From UBA4742 sp002403895 (lineage in GTDB: Bacteria; Actinomycetota; Acidimicrobiia; Acidimicrobiales; Acidimicrobilacustridaceae), in NCBI GenBank assembly GCA_036823295.1, contig DAISGD010000039.1, forward strand, positions 1-32,418: 32,418 nucleotides of DNA, written 5' to 3'. A program made the position numbers and the translations under genes. The notes beneath the pieces were generated by a model. The model ran no database searches. It worked only from the letters and a program-made list of their open reading frames with translations, and had not been told where the DNA came from. Shown here in pieces: positions 15,213 through 23,065 of the stretch (positions are counted from its first letter, which is position 1; every line of letters begins with the position of its first letter).

Positions 15213-15653
15213 ATGTTGGCCGTGAAGATCGTCCGTCTCGACCCCGACCTGCCCGTGCCGGGCTACGCCAAGCCCGGCGATGCCGGGATCGACCTGCTGG
15301 CACGCGACAACGTCGTGCTCACCCGCGGCGGCGGCCGGTTCCTCGTGCCCACCGGCGTCGCCATCGCGCTGCCCGAAGGGTATGCCGGGTTCGTCCAACC
15401 CCGCAGCGGGCTCGCCCTCAACCACGGCATCACCTGCCTGAACTCGCCCGGTCTGGTGGACTCGGGCTACCGGGGGGAGCTGAAGGTGCTGCTCATCAAC
15501 ACCGACCCCGACCAGGATCATCAGGTCCACCGCGGCGAGCGAATCGCTCAGCTCGTGGTCCAGCGGGTCGAGCATGTCGCGTTCGAGGTGGTCGACGAAC
15601 TGCCGGTCGACAGCGAGCGGGGCGAGGGCGGCTTCGGCCACACCGGCCGCTAG
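15213..15653 (+). CDS. dut: dUTP diphosphatase (dUTPase)
   Basis: A 146-residue trimeric dUTPase hydrolysing dUTP to dUMP and PPi. All five family motifs are present in order: PGDAGIDL, PRSGLAL, GLVDSGYRGEL (catalytic Asp), ERIAQLVV and RGEGGFGHTGR. Length is standard. It starts at ATG 15213, with only a weak purine tract upstream. It is divergent from orn and convergent with the anti-sigma-like gene 30 bp downstream. Confidence 0.97.
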   Translation: MLAVKIVRLDPDLPVPGYAKPGDAGIDLLARDNVVLTRGGGRFLVPTGVAIALPEGYAGFVQPRSGLALNHGITCLNSPGLVDSGYRGELKVLLINTDPDQDHQVHRGERIAQLVVQRVEHVAFEVVDELPVDSERGEGGFGHTGR

Positions 15654-15683
15654 GGCACGGTGGGCAGGTGATGGAAGGACCGG

Positions 15684-16070
15684 TCAGGCGCGGTGCTTGA
15701 CCAGGTGCACCTGGTGGCCTGATTCGTCCACCGCGAACGAATCGACCGTGTCGGCCACGATGGCCTCGAAGCGGGACAGGGCACCCTGGTCGACCCAGTG
15801 CTGGTGGGACCCTGCGGTCGAGTCGGCGTCGATGGTCAGCGTGTCGCCGTCGACGGTGAACCTGATCGTGATCTCGCCCGGGTCGCCCTCAGGTCGTAAC
15901 AACAAGATGATCGCCTCGTCGACGGCCAAGCGCAGATCCTCTACCGCGGGGTAGGGGAAGCGGAGGCGGATGGCCAGGCTCGAGGTCGTAACGCGGGCGA
16001 GTCGGCCGTACTCCGGCTCGGCCGGCAGCACCAGTTTGATCTCGTCGTGACGTGCCGCATTCTCGGGCAT
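15684..16070 (-). CDS. Anti-sigma/HATPase-like regulatory protein, degenerate
   Basis: A 128-residue protein resembling the RsbW/SpoIIAB histidine-kinase-like ATPase fold: strand EIKLVLPAEPEYGRLARVTTSSLA, then the helix VEDLRLAVDEAIILLL. The expected N-box asparagine (EAxxN) is leucine at position 56, and no DxGxG G1 box is visible in the C-terminal half. ATP binding and kinase activity are therefore doubtful, while partner binding could persist. The ATG at 16070 has no strong upstream site. It is convergent with dut and downstream of the ligase gene, 39 bp away. Confidence 0.65.
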   Translation of the reverse strand: MPENAARHDEIKLVLPAEPEYGRLARVTTSSLAIRLRFPYPAVEDLRLAVDEAIILLLRPEGDPGEITIRFTVDGDTLTIDADSTAGSHQHWVDQGALSRFEAIVADTVDSFAVDESGHQVHLVKHRA

Positions 16071-16109
16071 CGAGCCCAGCTTCGCACGCGGTCAGTGACC
16101 CGGAGTGGT

Positions 16110-17078
16110 TCACGGCGACGGCTCGCGCACAACCCGGGCCGGGTCCTTGTCGCCACGGCGTCCCCGGTAGGACGGGTGGCGTAGCACACCATCAGCCGTC
16201 CACTCGGCGAAGGCCACCTCCACCACAATCTGTGGCTCGACCCAGCGGGCATGAAGCTCGACGCGTCGCGGTGGGGGTGGGTCGAACGGATCGGTCTCGC
16301 GGGCCACGCTGGCCAGCAGCTCGGCCAGGACGCGCAGCTCGGGTTCGGAGAACCCGGTCCCCACTCGGCCGGCGTAGCGCAGCGCGCCGGTGGCGTCGTG
16401 GTAGCCCACCAGCAGCGCCCCCAGGGTCGCGGCCCGGCTGCCCTCGCCCGCCAGCCAGCCGCCGACCACGAACTCCTGACGGCGGCGGACCTTGAGCTTG
16501 CGCCATGCCCGCGACCGCCGGCCCGGCTCGTAGCGGCTGGTCCGCCCCTTGGCGATCAGCCCTTCCATGCCCTGCGCCTCCATGGCGGCGAGCAGGTCTG
16601 CGCCTCCGCCGAGGTGGGACTCAGTCACTCGCCAGGCGGGTCCCGGCTCGACCAGTTCACCGAGGAGCCGGATGCGGTCCTCATAGGGGACGCTCGTCAC
16701 GTCGAGGCCGTCGAGCCACAGCAGGTCGAACAGCACGTAGGCCACCGGTTGGGTGGCGGCTCGCTCGGCGGCGACCGCCGCCGACGCTACGTGGATTCGC
16801 GGCTGCAACAGCCCGAAGTCGGGGCGACCATTGGCGTCGAGGGTGACGACCTCACCATCGAGCACCACCCGATGTCCGCTCAACGACTGGGCCAGCCCCG
16901 CCAGCTCGGGGAACCGTACGGTGGCATCGAGGCCGTTGGCCGACTGGAGCCGGAGCTGGCCTTCGGTGCAGAAGGCGATGGCCCGCATGCCATCCCATTT
17001 GATCTCGTACGCCCAGTTCTCGTCGTCGGTGGGGAGCTCACCGGTCACCGCCCGCATGGGCTCGATGGCGGCGGGCAT
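16110..17078 (-). CDS. ATP-dependent DNA ligase (LigC/LigD ligase-domain type)
   Basis: A 322-residue stand-alone ligase. The adenylation lysine is K27 in YEIKWDGMRAI. Further nucleotidyltransferase motifs are VLDGEVVTLD (motif III region), YVLFDLLWLDGLDV, EGLIAKGRTSRYEPGRRSRAW (motif IV) and WRKLKVRRRQEFVVGGW (motif V), followed by a C-terminal OB-fold. This equals the ligase part of LigD or LigC, enzymes of bacterial end-joining and repair. No Ku, polymerase or phosphoesterase domain is present. The ATG at 17078 was chosen; the open frame upstream is Pro/Arg-rich and not ligase-like. It is divergent from the SDR gene. Confidence 0.9.
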   Translation of the reverse strand: MPAAIEPMRAVTGELPTDDENWAYEIKWDGMRAIAFCTEGQLRLQSANGLDATVRFPELAGLAQSLSGHRVVLDGEVVTLDANGRPDFGLLQPRIHVASAAVAAERAATQPVAYVLFDLLWLDGLDVTSVPYEDRIRLLGELVEPGPAWRVTESHLGGGADLLAAMEAQGMEGLIAKGRTSRYEPGRRSRAWRKLKVRRRQEFVVGGWLAGEGSRAATLGALLVGYHDATGALRYAGRVGTGFSEPELRVLAELLASVARETDPFDPPPPRRVELHARWVEPQIVVEVAFAEWTADGVLRHPSYRGRRGDKDPARVVREPSP

Positions 17079-17323
17079 GGGGGACTCGGCGGGCGCAGCC
17101 ACACCGGCGAGCGTAGGACGGCCCCGCTCCGGGGGCGGGCTATGGATTGGGGCGGACCAGGGTGGCCGCGGTGGCGTGGGCAGGGGTCCCCGCTTGTCAT
17201 GTCCGTCGTGTCCACCAGCATGCCCCTCCAAACCCTGCCGGGGCCCGGAAGTGTCACCCGCTGTCGGGGAGGTTCGCCGAGGGGCTGGGCGAGGGACCGA
17301 TCGACCGCCTAGGTTCACCGCTC

Positions 17324-18184
17324 ATGACGATTGCTGACACCTCATCAGACCTCGCGCTCGCCGGTCAGTCCGCCTTCATCACCGGCGGCGGGTCAGGCAT
17401 CGGCCTCGAATGCGCCCGCCGGCTGGTGGTCGATGGCGCGTCGGTGACCGTCGCCGGGCGCAGCCCCGAGCGACTGGCTGGCGCCGTAGCCGAACTCGAG
17501 GGGTTGGCTCACGACGGTGTCTCGATCGCTGCCGTCTCGTGCGACGTGGCCGACGAAGCCCAAGTGGCGGCGGCGGTGGCCGCGGCCGTCGCCAACGGTC
17601 CCGCCGGTTTGGATCTGGTGGTGGCCGCCGCCGGTCGTGGTGGCCTCGGGCCCATCATCACCACGTCACTGGAGGAATGGGAAGGCATTGTCGGCACCAA
17701 CCTCACCGGGACGTTCCTCACCTTCAAACACGCGGGCGCCGCTCTCGCCCGCAGCGGTGGTGGCGCGATGGTGGCGATCTCTTCCATCGCCGGGATCAGC
17801 ACCCATCGCTTCATGGGCCCGTACTGCGTGAGCAAGGCCGCCATCGACATGCTGGTGCAGAACCTGGCCGACGAGCTGGGAGTGGCCGGAGTCCGGGTCA
17901 ACTCGGTGCGTCCCGGCCTGGTGGAGACGGAGTTGGTTGACGCGGTGATGGCCGACGAGTCGATCGTGGGGGACTACCTCGACCAGATGCCGGTGCGCCG
18001 GGTCGGCCGGGTCGACGACATCGGCGCGGCAGTCCGGTTCCTGCTGGGGTCGGAGTCGGCGTGGATCACCGGCGAGACCATCAGCGTCGACGGCGGCCAC
18101 CACCTGCGTCGCGGACCCAACTTCGCGCCCGTGGCCGAGGCCTTCTTCGGCGACGCCGCTCGCGGCATCACCCCCGAGCCCTAA
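17324..18184 (+). CDS. Short-chain dehydrogenase/reductase (SDR)
   Basis: A 286-residue classical SDR. The cofactor motif is TGGGSGIG at about residues 20-27, the NNAG position reads AAAG, catalytic Ser is in ISSIAG, and Y167-x3-K171 is in YCVSKAA. RPGLVETEL and SVDGGHHLRRG close the substrate region. An Arg in AGRSPERL after strand 2 suggests NADP(H). About 25 C-terminal residues exceed the usual 250-260. ATG at 17324 has no strong Shine-Dalgarno. Substrate is unknown. Confidence 0.92.
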   Translation: MTIADTSSDLALAGQSAFITGGGSGIGLECARRLVVDGASVTVAGRSPERLAGAVAELEGLAHDGVSIAAVSCDVADEAQVAAAVAAAVANGPAGLDLVVAAAGRGGLGPIITTSLEEWEGIVGTNLTGTFLTFKHAGAALARSGGGAMVAISSIAGISTHRFMGPYCVSKAAIDMLVQNLADELGVAGVRVNSVRPGLVETELVDAVMADESIVGDYLDQMPVRRVGRVDDIGAAVRFLLGSESAWITGETISVDGGHHLRRGPNFAPVAEAFFGDAARGITPEP

Positions 18185-18286
18185 CGCCGCACCCCCGCGA
18201 CGCTTGCGTGCCACGCAGGCGGAAGCGGCCGTGTCAGCGGCGGCTGTGGAGCGCAAGGTCCATGGGGGGACGCTCAGTGCTTCGCC

Positions 18287-20641
18287 CTAGTCGGTGGGGC
18301 GGGCCCAGCCGAAGAGACGCCAGCCCAGTTCGATGAGGGCGGCGGCCATGGCCCCGATGGCGACCGCGGCCAAGGTCATGGCGTCGGTGGGGACGGGCAG
18401 AGCGAAGTAGTGGCGCAAGGGCGGGATGACCAGCACGGCCACGAACGCCCCGCTGAGCCCGGCGATGAGCCCGAGCCGCCACGAGTTGAGGGGCCGGGCC
18501 AGGATGCTGAGCACCCAGATGGCCACGATGAACAGGGTGATGACGGCCACGGAGCGCTGCTGGGCCAGTGTGAGCTCGCCGTGGCGCCGGGCCACCAGAT
18601 AGGCGACGATCGTGGCCAGGCCGGCGACGAACCCCGCAGGGATGGCGAAGCGCAGGACCCGCCCCAGGAATCCGGTGTGGGCTCGCCGGTCGTTGGGGGC
18701 CAGGGCCAGGAAGAAGCCAGGGATCCCGATCGTCAGGCTGCTGATGAGGGTGAAGTGCCGGGGGATGAACGGGTACGGCAGGCTGGCCACGCCCACCACC
18801 AGCGCCATGAACAAGGCATAGAACGTCTTGGTCAGGAAAAGATTGGCCACCCGCTCCACGTTGGCGATGACCCGACGCCCCTCGGAGACCACCGAGGGGA
18901 ACACGGCGAAGTCGTTGTCGAGCAGCACGAAGCGAGCCACGGCGCGCGCCGCGGGGCTGCCCGACCCCATGGCCACGCCGATGTCGGCGTCTTTGAGGGC
19001 GAGGGTGTCGTTCACGCCGTCGCCGGTCATGGCCACCTCGTGACCCCGCGCCTGCAGGGCGTGGACCATGGCCCGCTTCTGGTGGGGGGTCACCCGGCCG
19101 AACACCGCCTGGCGCTCCACGATGTCGGCCAAGGCGTCGGGGTCCTCGGGGAGGGTGCGGGCATCGATGGCGTGGTCGGCGCCGGGCACCCCGCATCGGG
19201 CGGCCACCGCCCCCACGGTCGTGGGGTTGTCGCCGGAGATGATCTTCACCGTTATGTGCTGCTGGGCGAAGTAGGCCATCGTCGCCGCGGCCGAGTCCCT
19301 CAGCTTCTCGTCGAGCACAATCAGCGCGGCGGGGGACAGCGTGGCCGGTAGCTCCTCGCCGCTCAGCCCCTCCGGGGCTTTGGCCAGCAGCAGGACGCGC
19401 CGGCCCCGCTCGGCCCAGTGCTGGAGTCGCTCGGCGGTCCCTGCCGCCACGGGCGAGTCGGTGGCCTGAGTGAGCAGGATGTCGGGCGCGCCGAGCAGCC
19501 AGGCGCCGTGGCCGTCGAAGGCGGTCGCGCCCCACTTCCGGGCCGAGGAGAACGCCACGGTGTCGGTCACTGTCCACCCCGGCGGTTGGTCGTAGGCGTT
19601 GCGGATGGCCAGCAGGCTCGGGTTGGGGTGGTCGTCAGCCGCGGCCATGGCGGCCAGCGCGGCCACGGTGTCCGCGGCGTGGGCGTCATCGACGTGTTCG
19701 ACGTTGCCCAACACCAGCACGCCCTCGGTGAGCGTGCCGGTCTTGTCGAGGCAGATGACGTCCACCCGGGCCAGGCCCTCGATGGCGGCCAGTTCCTGGG
19801 TCAGAACCTTCTTGCCGGCCAGGCGGGTGGCGCTGACCGCGAAGGCCACGCTGGTCAGGAGCACCAGCCCCTCCGGCACCATCGCCACCAGACCGGCCAC
19901 CGACGCCTGCACCGCATCGACAAACCCCAGGTCGGAGCGGATCTGCGCGGTGATGAGCAGCGCGGCGGTGGGGATCATCAACCAGCCGACGTACTTGATG
20001 ATCGCGTTGACCCCGTCGCGCAGCTCCGACTTCACCCGGGTGAAGCGCCGGGCGTCGGCACTCAGCTTGAAGGCGTACGACTCGGTCCCCACCGCGGTGG
20101 CCTGCATGCGTCCACTGCCGGCGGCAACGAAGCTGCCGGACAGCACGGGGTCGCCCGGGGCTTTGTCCAGCGGGTCGGCCTCCCCGGTCAGGAGCGACTC
20201 GTCGACCTCGAGTCCGGTAGCGGAGATGACCGTCCCGTCCACGCTGATCTGGTCGCCGGGGCGTAGCACCACGGCGTCGTCGAGCACGAGCTCGCTGACG
20301 GCGACCTCACGTTCGGTGCCGTCGCGCACCACGCAGGCCCGGGGCGCGTTGAGCACAGCTAGCCGGTCGAGGGCCTGTTTGGAGCGGACCTCCTGCACGA
20401 TGCCGATCAAGGTGTTCAGCACCAAGACGATGCCGAACAGGGCGTCGCGGAACTCTCCCACCGAGATGATGACCACCAACAAGATGCCGAGCAGCAGGTT
20501 GAACGGCGTGAAGACGTTGGCCCGCACGATCTGGGTGATGGTGCGGCTCGTCGGGTTGGGGACGTCGTTGCTGCGCCCGTCGGCGATCCGGGCGGCGACC
20601 TCGGTGGCGGTGAGTCCTTGGGTGGTGTCCGTCCCCGTCAT
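18287..20641 (-). CDS. ctpE: Cation-transporting P-type ATPase, CtpE-like
   Basis: A 784-residue P-type ATPase. The actuator loop is DESLLTGEADP, the M4 ion-binding motif is MVPEGLVLLTS, the phosphorylated aspartate is Asp299 in CLDKTGTLTEG, and the hinge is MTGDGVNDTLALKDADIGVAMG. TM helices precede the actuator domain (FNLLLGILLVVIISVG), and about six follow the hinge. Length and motifs, including the N-terminal SNDVPNPTSRTITQIVRANVF region, match mycobacterial CtpE, a calcium-uptake ATPase. The ATG at 20641 overlaps the stop codon of the upstream stress-protein gene (ATGA). Confidence 0.87.
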   Translation of the reverse strand: MTGTDTTQGLTATEVAARIADGRSNDVPNPTSRTITQIVRANVFTPFNLLLGILLVVIISVGEFRDALFGIVLVLNTLIGIVQEVRSKQALDRLAVLNAPRACVVRDGTEREVAVSELVLDDAVVLRPGDQISVDGTVISATGLEVDESLLTGEADPLDKAPGDPVLSGSFVAAGSGRMQATAVGTESYAFKLSADARRFTRVKSELRDGVNAIIKYVGWLMIPTAALLITAQIRSDLGFVDAVQASVAGLVAMVPEGLVLLTSVAFAVSATRLAGKKVLTQELAAIEGLARVDVICLDKTGTLTEGVLVLGNVEHVDDAHAADTVAALAAMAAADDHPNPSLLAIRNAYDQPPGWTVTDTVAFSSARKWGATAFDGHGAWLLGAPDILLTQATDSPVAAGTAERLQHWAERGRRVLLLAKAPEGLSGEELPATLSPAALIVLDEKLRDSAAATMAYFAQQHITVKIISGDNPTTVGAVAARCGVPGADHAIDARTLPEDPDALADIVERQAVFGRVTPHQKRAMVHALQARGHEVAMTGDGVNDTLALKDADIGVAMGSGSPAARAVARFVLLDNDFAVFPSVVSEGRRVIANVERVANLFLTKTFYALFMALVVGVASLPYPFIPRHFTLISSLTIGIPGFFLALAPNDRRAHTGFLGRVLRFAIPAGFVAGLATIVAYLVARRHGELTLAQQRSVAVITLFIVAIWVLSILARPLNSWRLGLIAGLSGAFVAVLVIPPLRHYFALPVPTDAMTLAAVAIGAMAAALIELGWRLFGWARPTD

Positions 20642-20885
20642 GTCGTCGTCGCGGGCGAGGCCGGGACGACCACGACCGGGACCGNNNNNNNNNNNNNNNN
20701 NNNNNNNNNNNNNNNNNNNNNNNNNNNNNNNNNNNNNNNNNNNNNNNNNNNNNNNNNNNNNNNNNNNNNNNNNNNNNNNNNNNNAGACGGACGGGCCGTT
20801 CGGTACCGGCGACCAGTTGGACCGCGACGGCGACAACCCGATCGGTGGCGTCGGAGAAGTCGACCCCGACGAGCACCTCACCCAT
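20638..20885 (-). CDS. Universal stress protein (UspA family), interrupted by gap
   Basis: The N terminus begins at ATG 20885: MGEVLVGVDFSDATDRVV followed by AVAVQLVAG, the first strand and helix of a UspA fold. On the other side of the N gap, the minus strand reads VPVVVVPASPATTT then TGA at 20638, a typical UspA last strand. Only about 48 residues are visible, against about 140-150 for the family, and the two pieces are out of frame with 100 Ns. About 290 bp are therefore probably missing. The stop overlaps the ATPase start by 4 bp, so the two are coupled. Confidence 0.75.
20685..20784. other. Assembly gap (100 N) inside the universal stress protein gene
   Basis: A scaffold placeholder. 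The flanking coding frames show its length is not real. Confidence 0.95.
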
Positions 20886-20913
20886 GGGCGGCGATCCTAC
20901 GCGGCCAGACGCG

Positions 20914-20945
20914 GAGAGGCCCGCCTCCGGGGAGACGGGCCTCTC
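20914..20945 (-). terminator. Strong hairpin, terminator of the small secreted protein gene
   Basis: GAGAGGCCCG and CGGGCCTCTC form a perfect 10-bp stem with a 12-nt loop. It lies about 25 bp downstream of the secreted-protein stop and upstream of the stress-protein gene. No T-tract follows. Confidence 0.65.
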
Positions 20946-20969
20946 GTTCACTGAGGGGATCTGGGGGGT

Positions 20970-21443
20970 TCAGTTGCCTTTGGCGGCCCTCTGGTCACCC
21001 TTGTGCCGGTTGACGAGCTTGGTGGCGATCGTCGGCACCTTGGCCTTGGCCTTGTCGGCTTGCTCTTGGGTGAGCTTGCCATCGGTCACGGCCTGATCGA
21101 TCCTGGCATCGGCGCCCTTGACCCAGGTGTCGACGACCGTCTGGGGATCGACACCCTTGGCCGTGGCCACCTCGGCCACCGACTGGCCGGCCTTGAAGTC
21201 CGCTCGCAGCTCATCGGCGGGGATGCCGATGGTCTTGGCCGCCGACTCGACCGCTTCCTTGCGGATCTCTTTGCGGTGCTGGTGGAGCCAGCCCCGTAGG
21301 CCGCTGGCGGGGGCGTCCTGGGTGAGAGCGGACTGCGCCGTGCTGGTGGCGCTGGCCGGGCTCGACCCGCTGAGGGCGAAGGCGATGGTCCCGCCGAACA
21401 GGGCGAGGCCGGCCAGGCCGGAGGCGATGATCTTGTTCTTCAT
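20970..21443 (-). CDS. Small secreted alpha-helical protein
   Basis: A 157-residue protein with a signal peptide: KNK, a hydrophobic core of about residues 5-25 (IIASGLAGLALFGGTIAFALS), and an Ala-Ser-Ala-type cleavage near residue 32. The mature part is helical and charged, with a short motif of the type AAKTIGIPADELRADFKAGQ followed by SVAEVATAKGVDP. This pattern recurs in secreted actinobacterial and clostridial proteins of unknown function. ATG at 21443 has AAGGAG with a 5-nt spacer. An 11-bp direct repeat at 21500-21521 precedes it and suggests response-regulator control. It is divergent from the dsbB-like gene. Confidence 0.8.
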   Translation of the reverse strand: MKNKIIASGLAGLALFGGTIAFALSGSSPASATSTAQSALTQDAPASGLRGWLHQHRKEIRKEAVESAAKTIGIPADELRADFKAGQSVAEVATAKGVDPQTVVDTWVKGADARIDQAVTDGKLTQEQADKAKAKVPTIATKLVNRHKGDQRAAKGN

Positions 21444-21499
21444 GGGAACTCCTTGAGGGGTTGTGGACGACTGCTTCGTCATGGGTTCCACCATGGCGG

Positions 21500-21521
21500 G
21501 AGAGTGTGAGGAAGATGTGAG
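21500..21521 (-). promoter_or_regulatory. 11-bp direct repeat, possible OmpR-type regulator site
   Basis: Read on the minus strand: CTCACATCTTC followed directly by CTCACACTCTC (8 of 11 identical), 57 bp upstream of the secreted-protein start. Head-to-tail 11-bp repeats are typical OmpR/PhoB-family binding sites. The regulator itself is not in the window. Confidence 0.35.
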
Positions 21522-21593
21522 CCACCGATTCGGGGGCGGTCAGGGGCCGCGCCGAGGCCGGAGGCGCCCACCACTACGCTCCCAGCCGTTCCC

Positions 21594-22178
21594 ATGAGTA
21601 CCGCCACCGTCTCTCTGTTCGCCGCGTTGTTGGCCTTGCTGTGTCTGGCCGGCTCGATCGTGGTGGCCGTGTTGGCCCTGATGCGCCGTTCCCGGCCCGA
21701 ATCGGCGGCCGCCGCCCTGTTCGAGGATCTGGGCCCGCTGGCGTTGTGGTTCGCCTGGGTCGTGTCCCTTGCCACCACGCTGGGCAGCCTCTATTTCTCC
21801 GACGTTGCCGGCTTCCTACCGTGCAAGTTGTGCTGGTACCAGCGCATCGCCATGTACCCGTTATCGGTGCTGTTGTTGATCGCCGCCGTGCGCCGGGATC
21901 GGTCGGTGTGGGTCTACGTCGTGCCCCAGGCCACCATCGGCGCCCTCATCGCCGCCTATCACACGCAGCTCCAAGCCTTTCCGGACCAGTCATCGTCGTT
22001 CTGCACGCTGGCCGCCCCCTGCACCGAGCGCTACGTGTGGGAGTTCGGGTTCGTCTCACTCCCGTTCATGGCACTCGTAGCGTTCGTGTTCATCATCGCC
22101 ATGGTGCTGGTGGCTCGCTCCAGCGGCGCCCTCTCTCCCCAACCGGTCCATTCCGGCCAACAGGTAGGTGTCTCGTGA
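21594..22178 (+). CDS. DsbB/BdbC-like disulfide bond formation protein
   Basis: A 194-residue membrane protein with five predicted TM helices. The redox pair C77-x2-C80 in PCKLCWYQR follows the second DsbB-like TM, and a second cysteine pair lies in the loop SSFCTLAAPCTERYVWE. It has the DsbB four-helix core with an extra N-terminal helix (about residues 5-29). DsbB-type proteins reoxidise an extracytoplasmic thiol oxidase using quinone. It overlaps the next thioredoxin-like gene by 4 bp (GTGA), which is its likely partner. Confidence 0.88.
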   Translation: MSTATVSLFAALLALLCLAGSIVVAVLALMRRSRPESAAAALFEDLGPLALWFAWVVSLATTLGSLYFSDVAGFLPCKLCWYQRIAMYPLSVLLLIAAVRRDRSVWVYVVPQATIGALIAAYHTQLQAFPDQSSSFCTLAAPCTERYVWEFGFVSLPFMALVAFVFIIAMVLVARSSGALSPQPVHSGQQVGVS

Positions 22179-22882
22179 CCGGTGCCAAGCGTGTCGTGTC
22201 GCCCCCCGCCAAGGGGCCGACCCGGTCGATGTGGATCGTGGGGGCCGTTGTCCTCGTGGTCGGGATCGCCCTGGTGGCCGCCATCGCGGTGAGCTCGTCG
22301 AACAAGGCTGGCAGCGGTGGAACACCCAAGGGATCGGCGGGAACGGTGGTGGCCAATGGGTCCCACGAGTCGGCGCCGGTGACCGTCAGCGGAGCGGCGC
22401 TGCCCGAGTTCAACCTGTCGGCTTCGACCACCGACGCCGCCGTGGGCCAGACGGCACCCACTCTGACCGGGGTGAACTTCGCCGGCGAGCCCATCACCAT
22501 CGGCAACGACGGCAAGCCCAAGGTGATCATGTTCCTGGCCCACTGGTGCCCGCACTGCCAGGCCGAGGTGCCCCGCATCCAGAACTGGTTGGACGAGCAC
22601 GGCCTGCCGAGCGATGTGTCGCTCTACGCCATGCCGACGAGCACCAACGCGTCGCGCCCGAACTACCCGCCGTCGGCCTGGCTGGTCGGCAAGAACTGGA
22701 CCGTCCCCGTGCTGGTCGACAGTGAGCAGTCCGACGCGGCCACCGCCTACGGGCTGACCAGCTTCCCGTACTTCGTCGTGATCGGCGCCGACGGCAAGGT
22801 GGTGGAGCGAACCAGCGGCGAGCTCTCCATGACGGACTTCGCCAAACTCATCGACTCCGCCCGCACCGGCCACCCCCAGTAA
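22175..22882 (+). CDS. Membrane-anchored thioredoxin-like protein (TlpA/DsbE type)
   Basis: A 235-residue protein with one N-terminal TM (SMWIVGAVVLVVGIALVAAI, about residues 18-37), a Gly/Ser-rich linker, and a thioredoxin fold from about residue 90. The active site is C125-P-H-C128 in AHWCPHCQAE, and the cis-Pro region is TSFPYFVVIGADGKV. Its CPHC sequence resembles DsbA-type oxidases. GTG at 22175 overlaps the dsbB-like stop codon, so the two form an envelope thiol-redox operon. Confidence 0.88.
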   Translation: MTGAKRVVSPPAKGPTRSMWIVGAVVLVVGIALVAAIAVSSSNKAGSGGTPKGSAGTVVANGSHESAPVTVSGAALPEFNLSASTTDAAVGQTAPTLTGVNFAGEPITIGNDGKPKVIMFLAHWCPHCQAEVPRIQNWLDEHGLPSDVSLYAMPTSTNASRPNYPPSAWLVGKNWTVPVLVDSEQSDAATAYGLTSFPYFVVIGADGKVVERTSGELSMTDFAKLIDSARTGHPQ

Positions 22883-23006
22883 CCCCCGCGCGGACTTCTT
22901 CGTTGTGGGGGCGCACCCAGGGCTCGCCGCCCTCTCCGCCGCCTCCGCCGTCGACGATGCCCGTCCCGCCGACGCCAGCCGGGGCCCGGCCACGTAGCGT
23001 CTCTCG

Positions 23007-23052
23007 TCGTTCCTGCCTGCAGCCCCACCACGGGCGCGATGTGCAGGAACGA
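23007..23052. repeat. 10-bp inverted repeat between convergent genes
   Basis: TCGTTCCTGC and GCAGGAACGA are perfectly complementary, separated by 26 nt. The element sits just before the citrate synthase stop codon, between two convergent genes, and probably serves as a bidirectional terminator. The rest of 22883-23065 shows no gene. Confidence 0.5.
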
Positions 23053-23065
23053 TGGCGGCCGGGCG

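Noticed and set aside
18205..18217. TGCGTG-C-CACGCA palindrome between the SDR and ATPase genes
   Set aside because: A one-base centre cannot form a hairpin, and it lies at the 3' ends of both genes, so regulation is unlikely.
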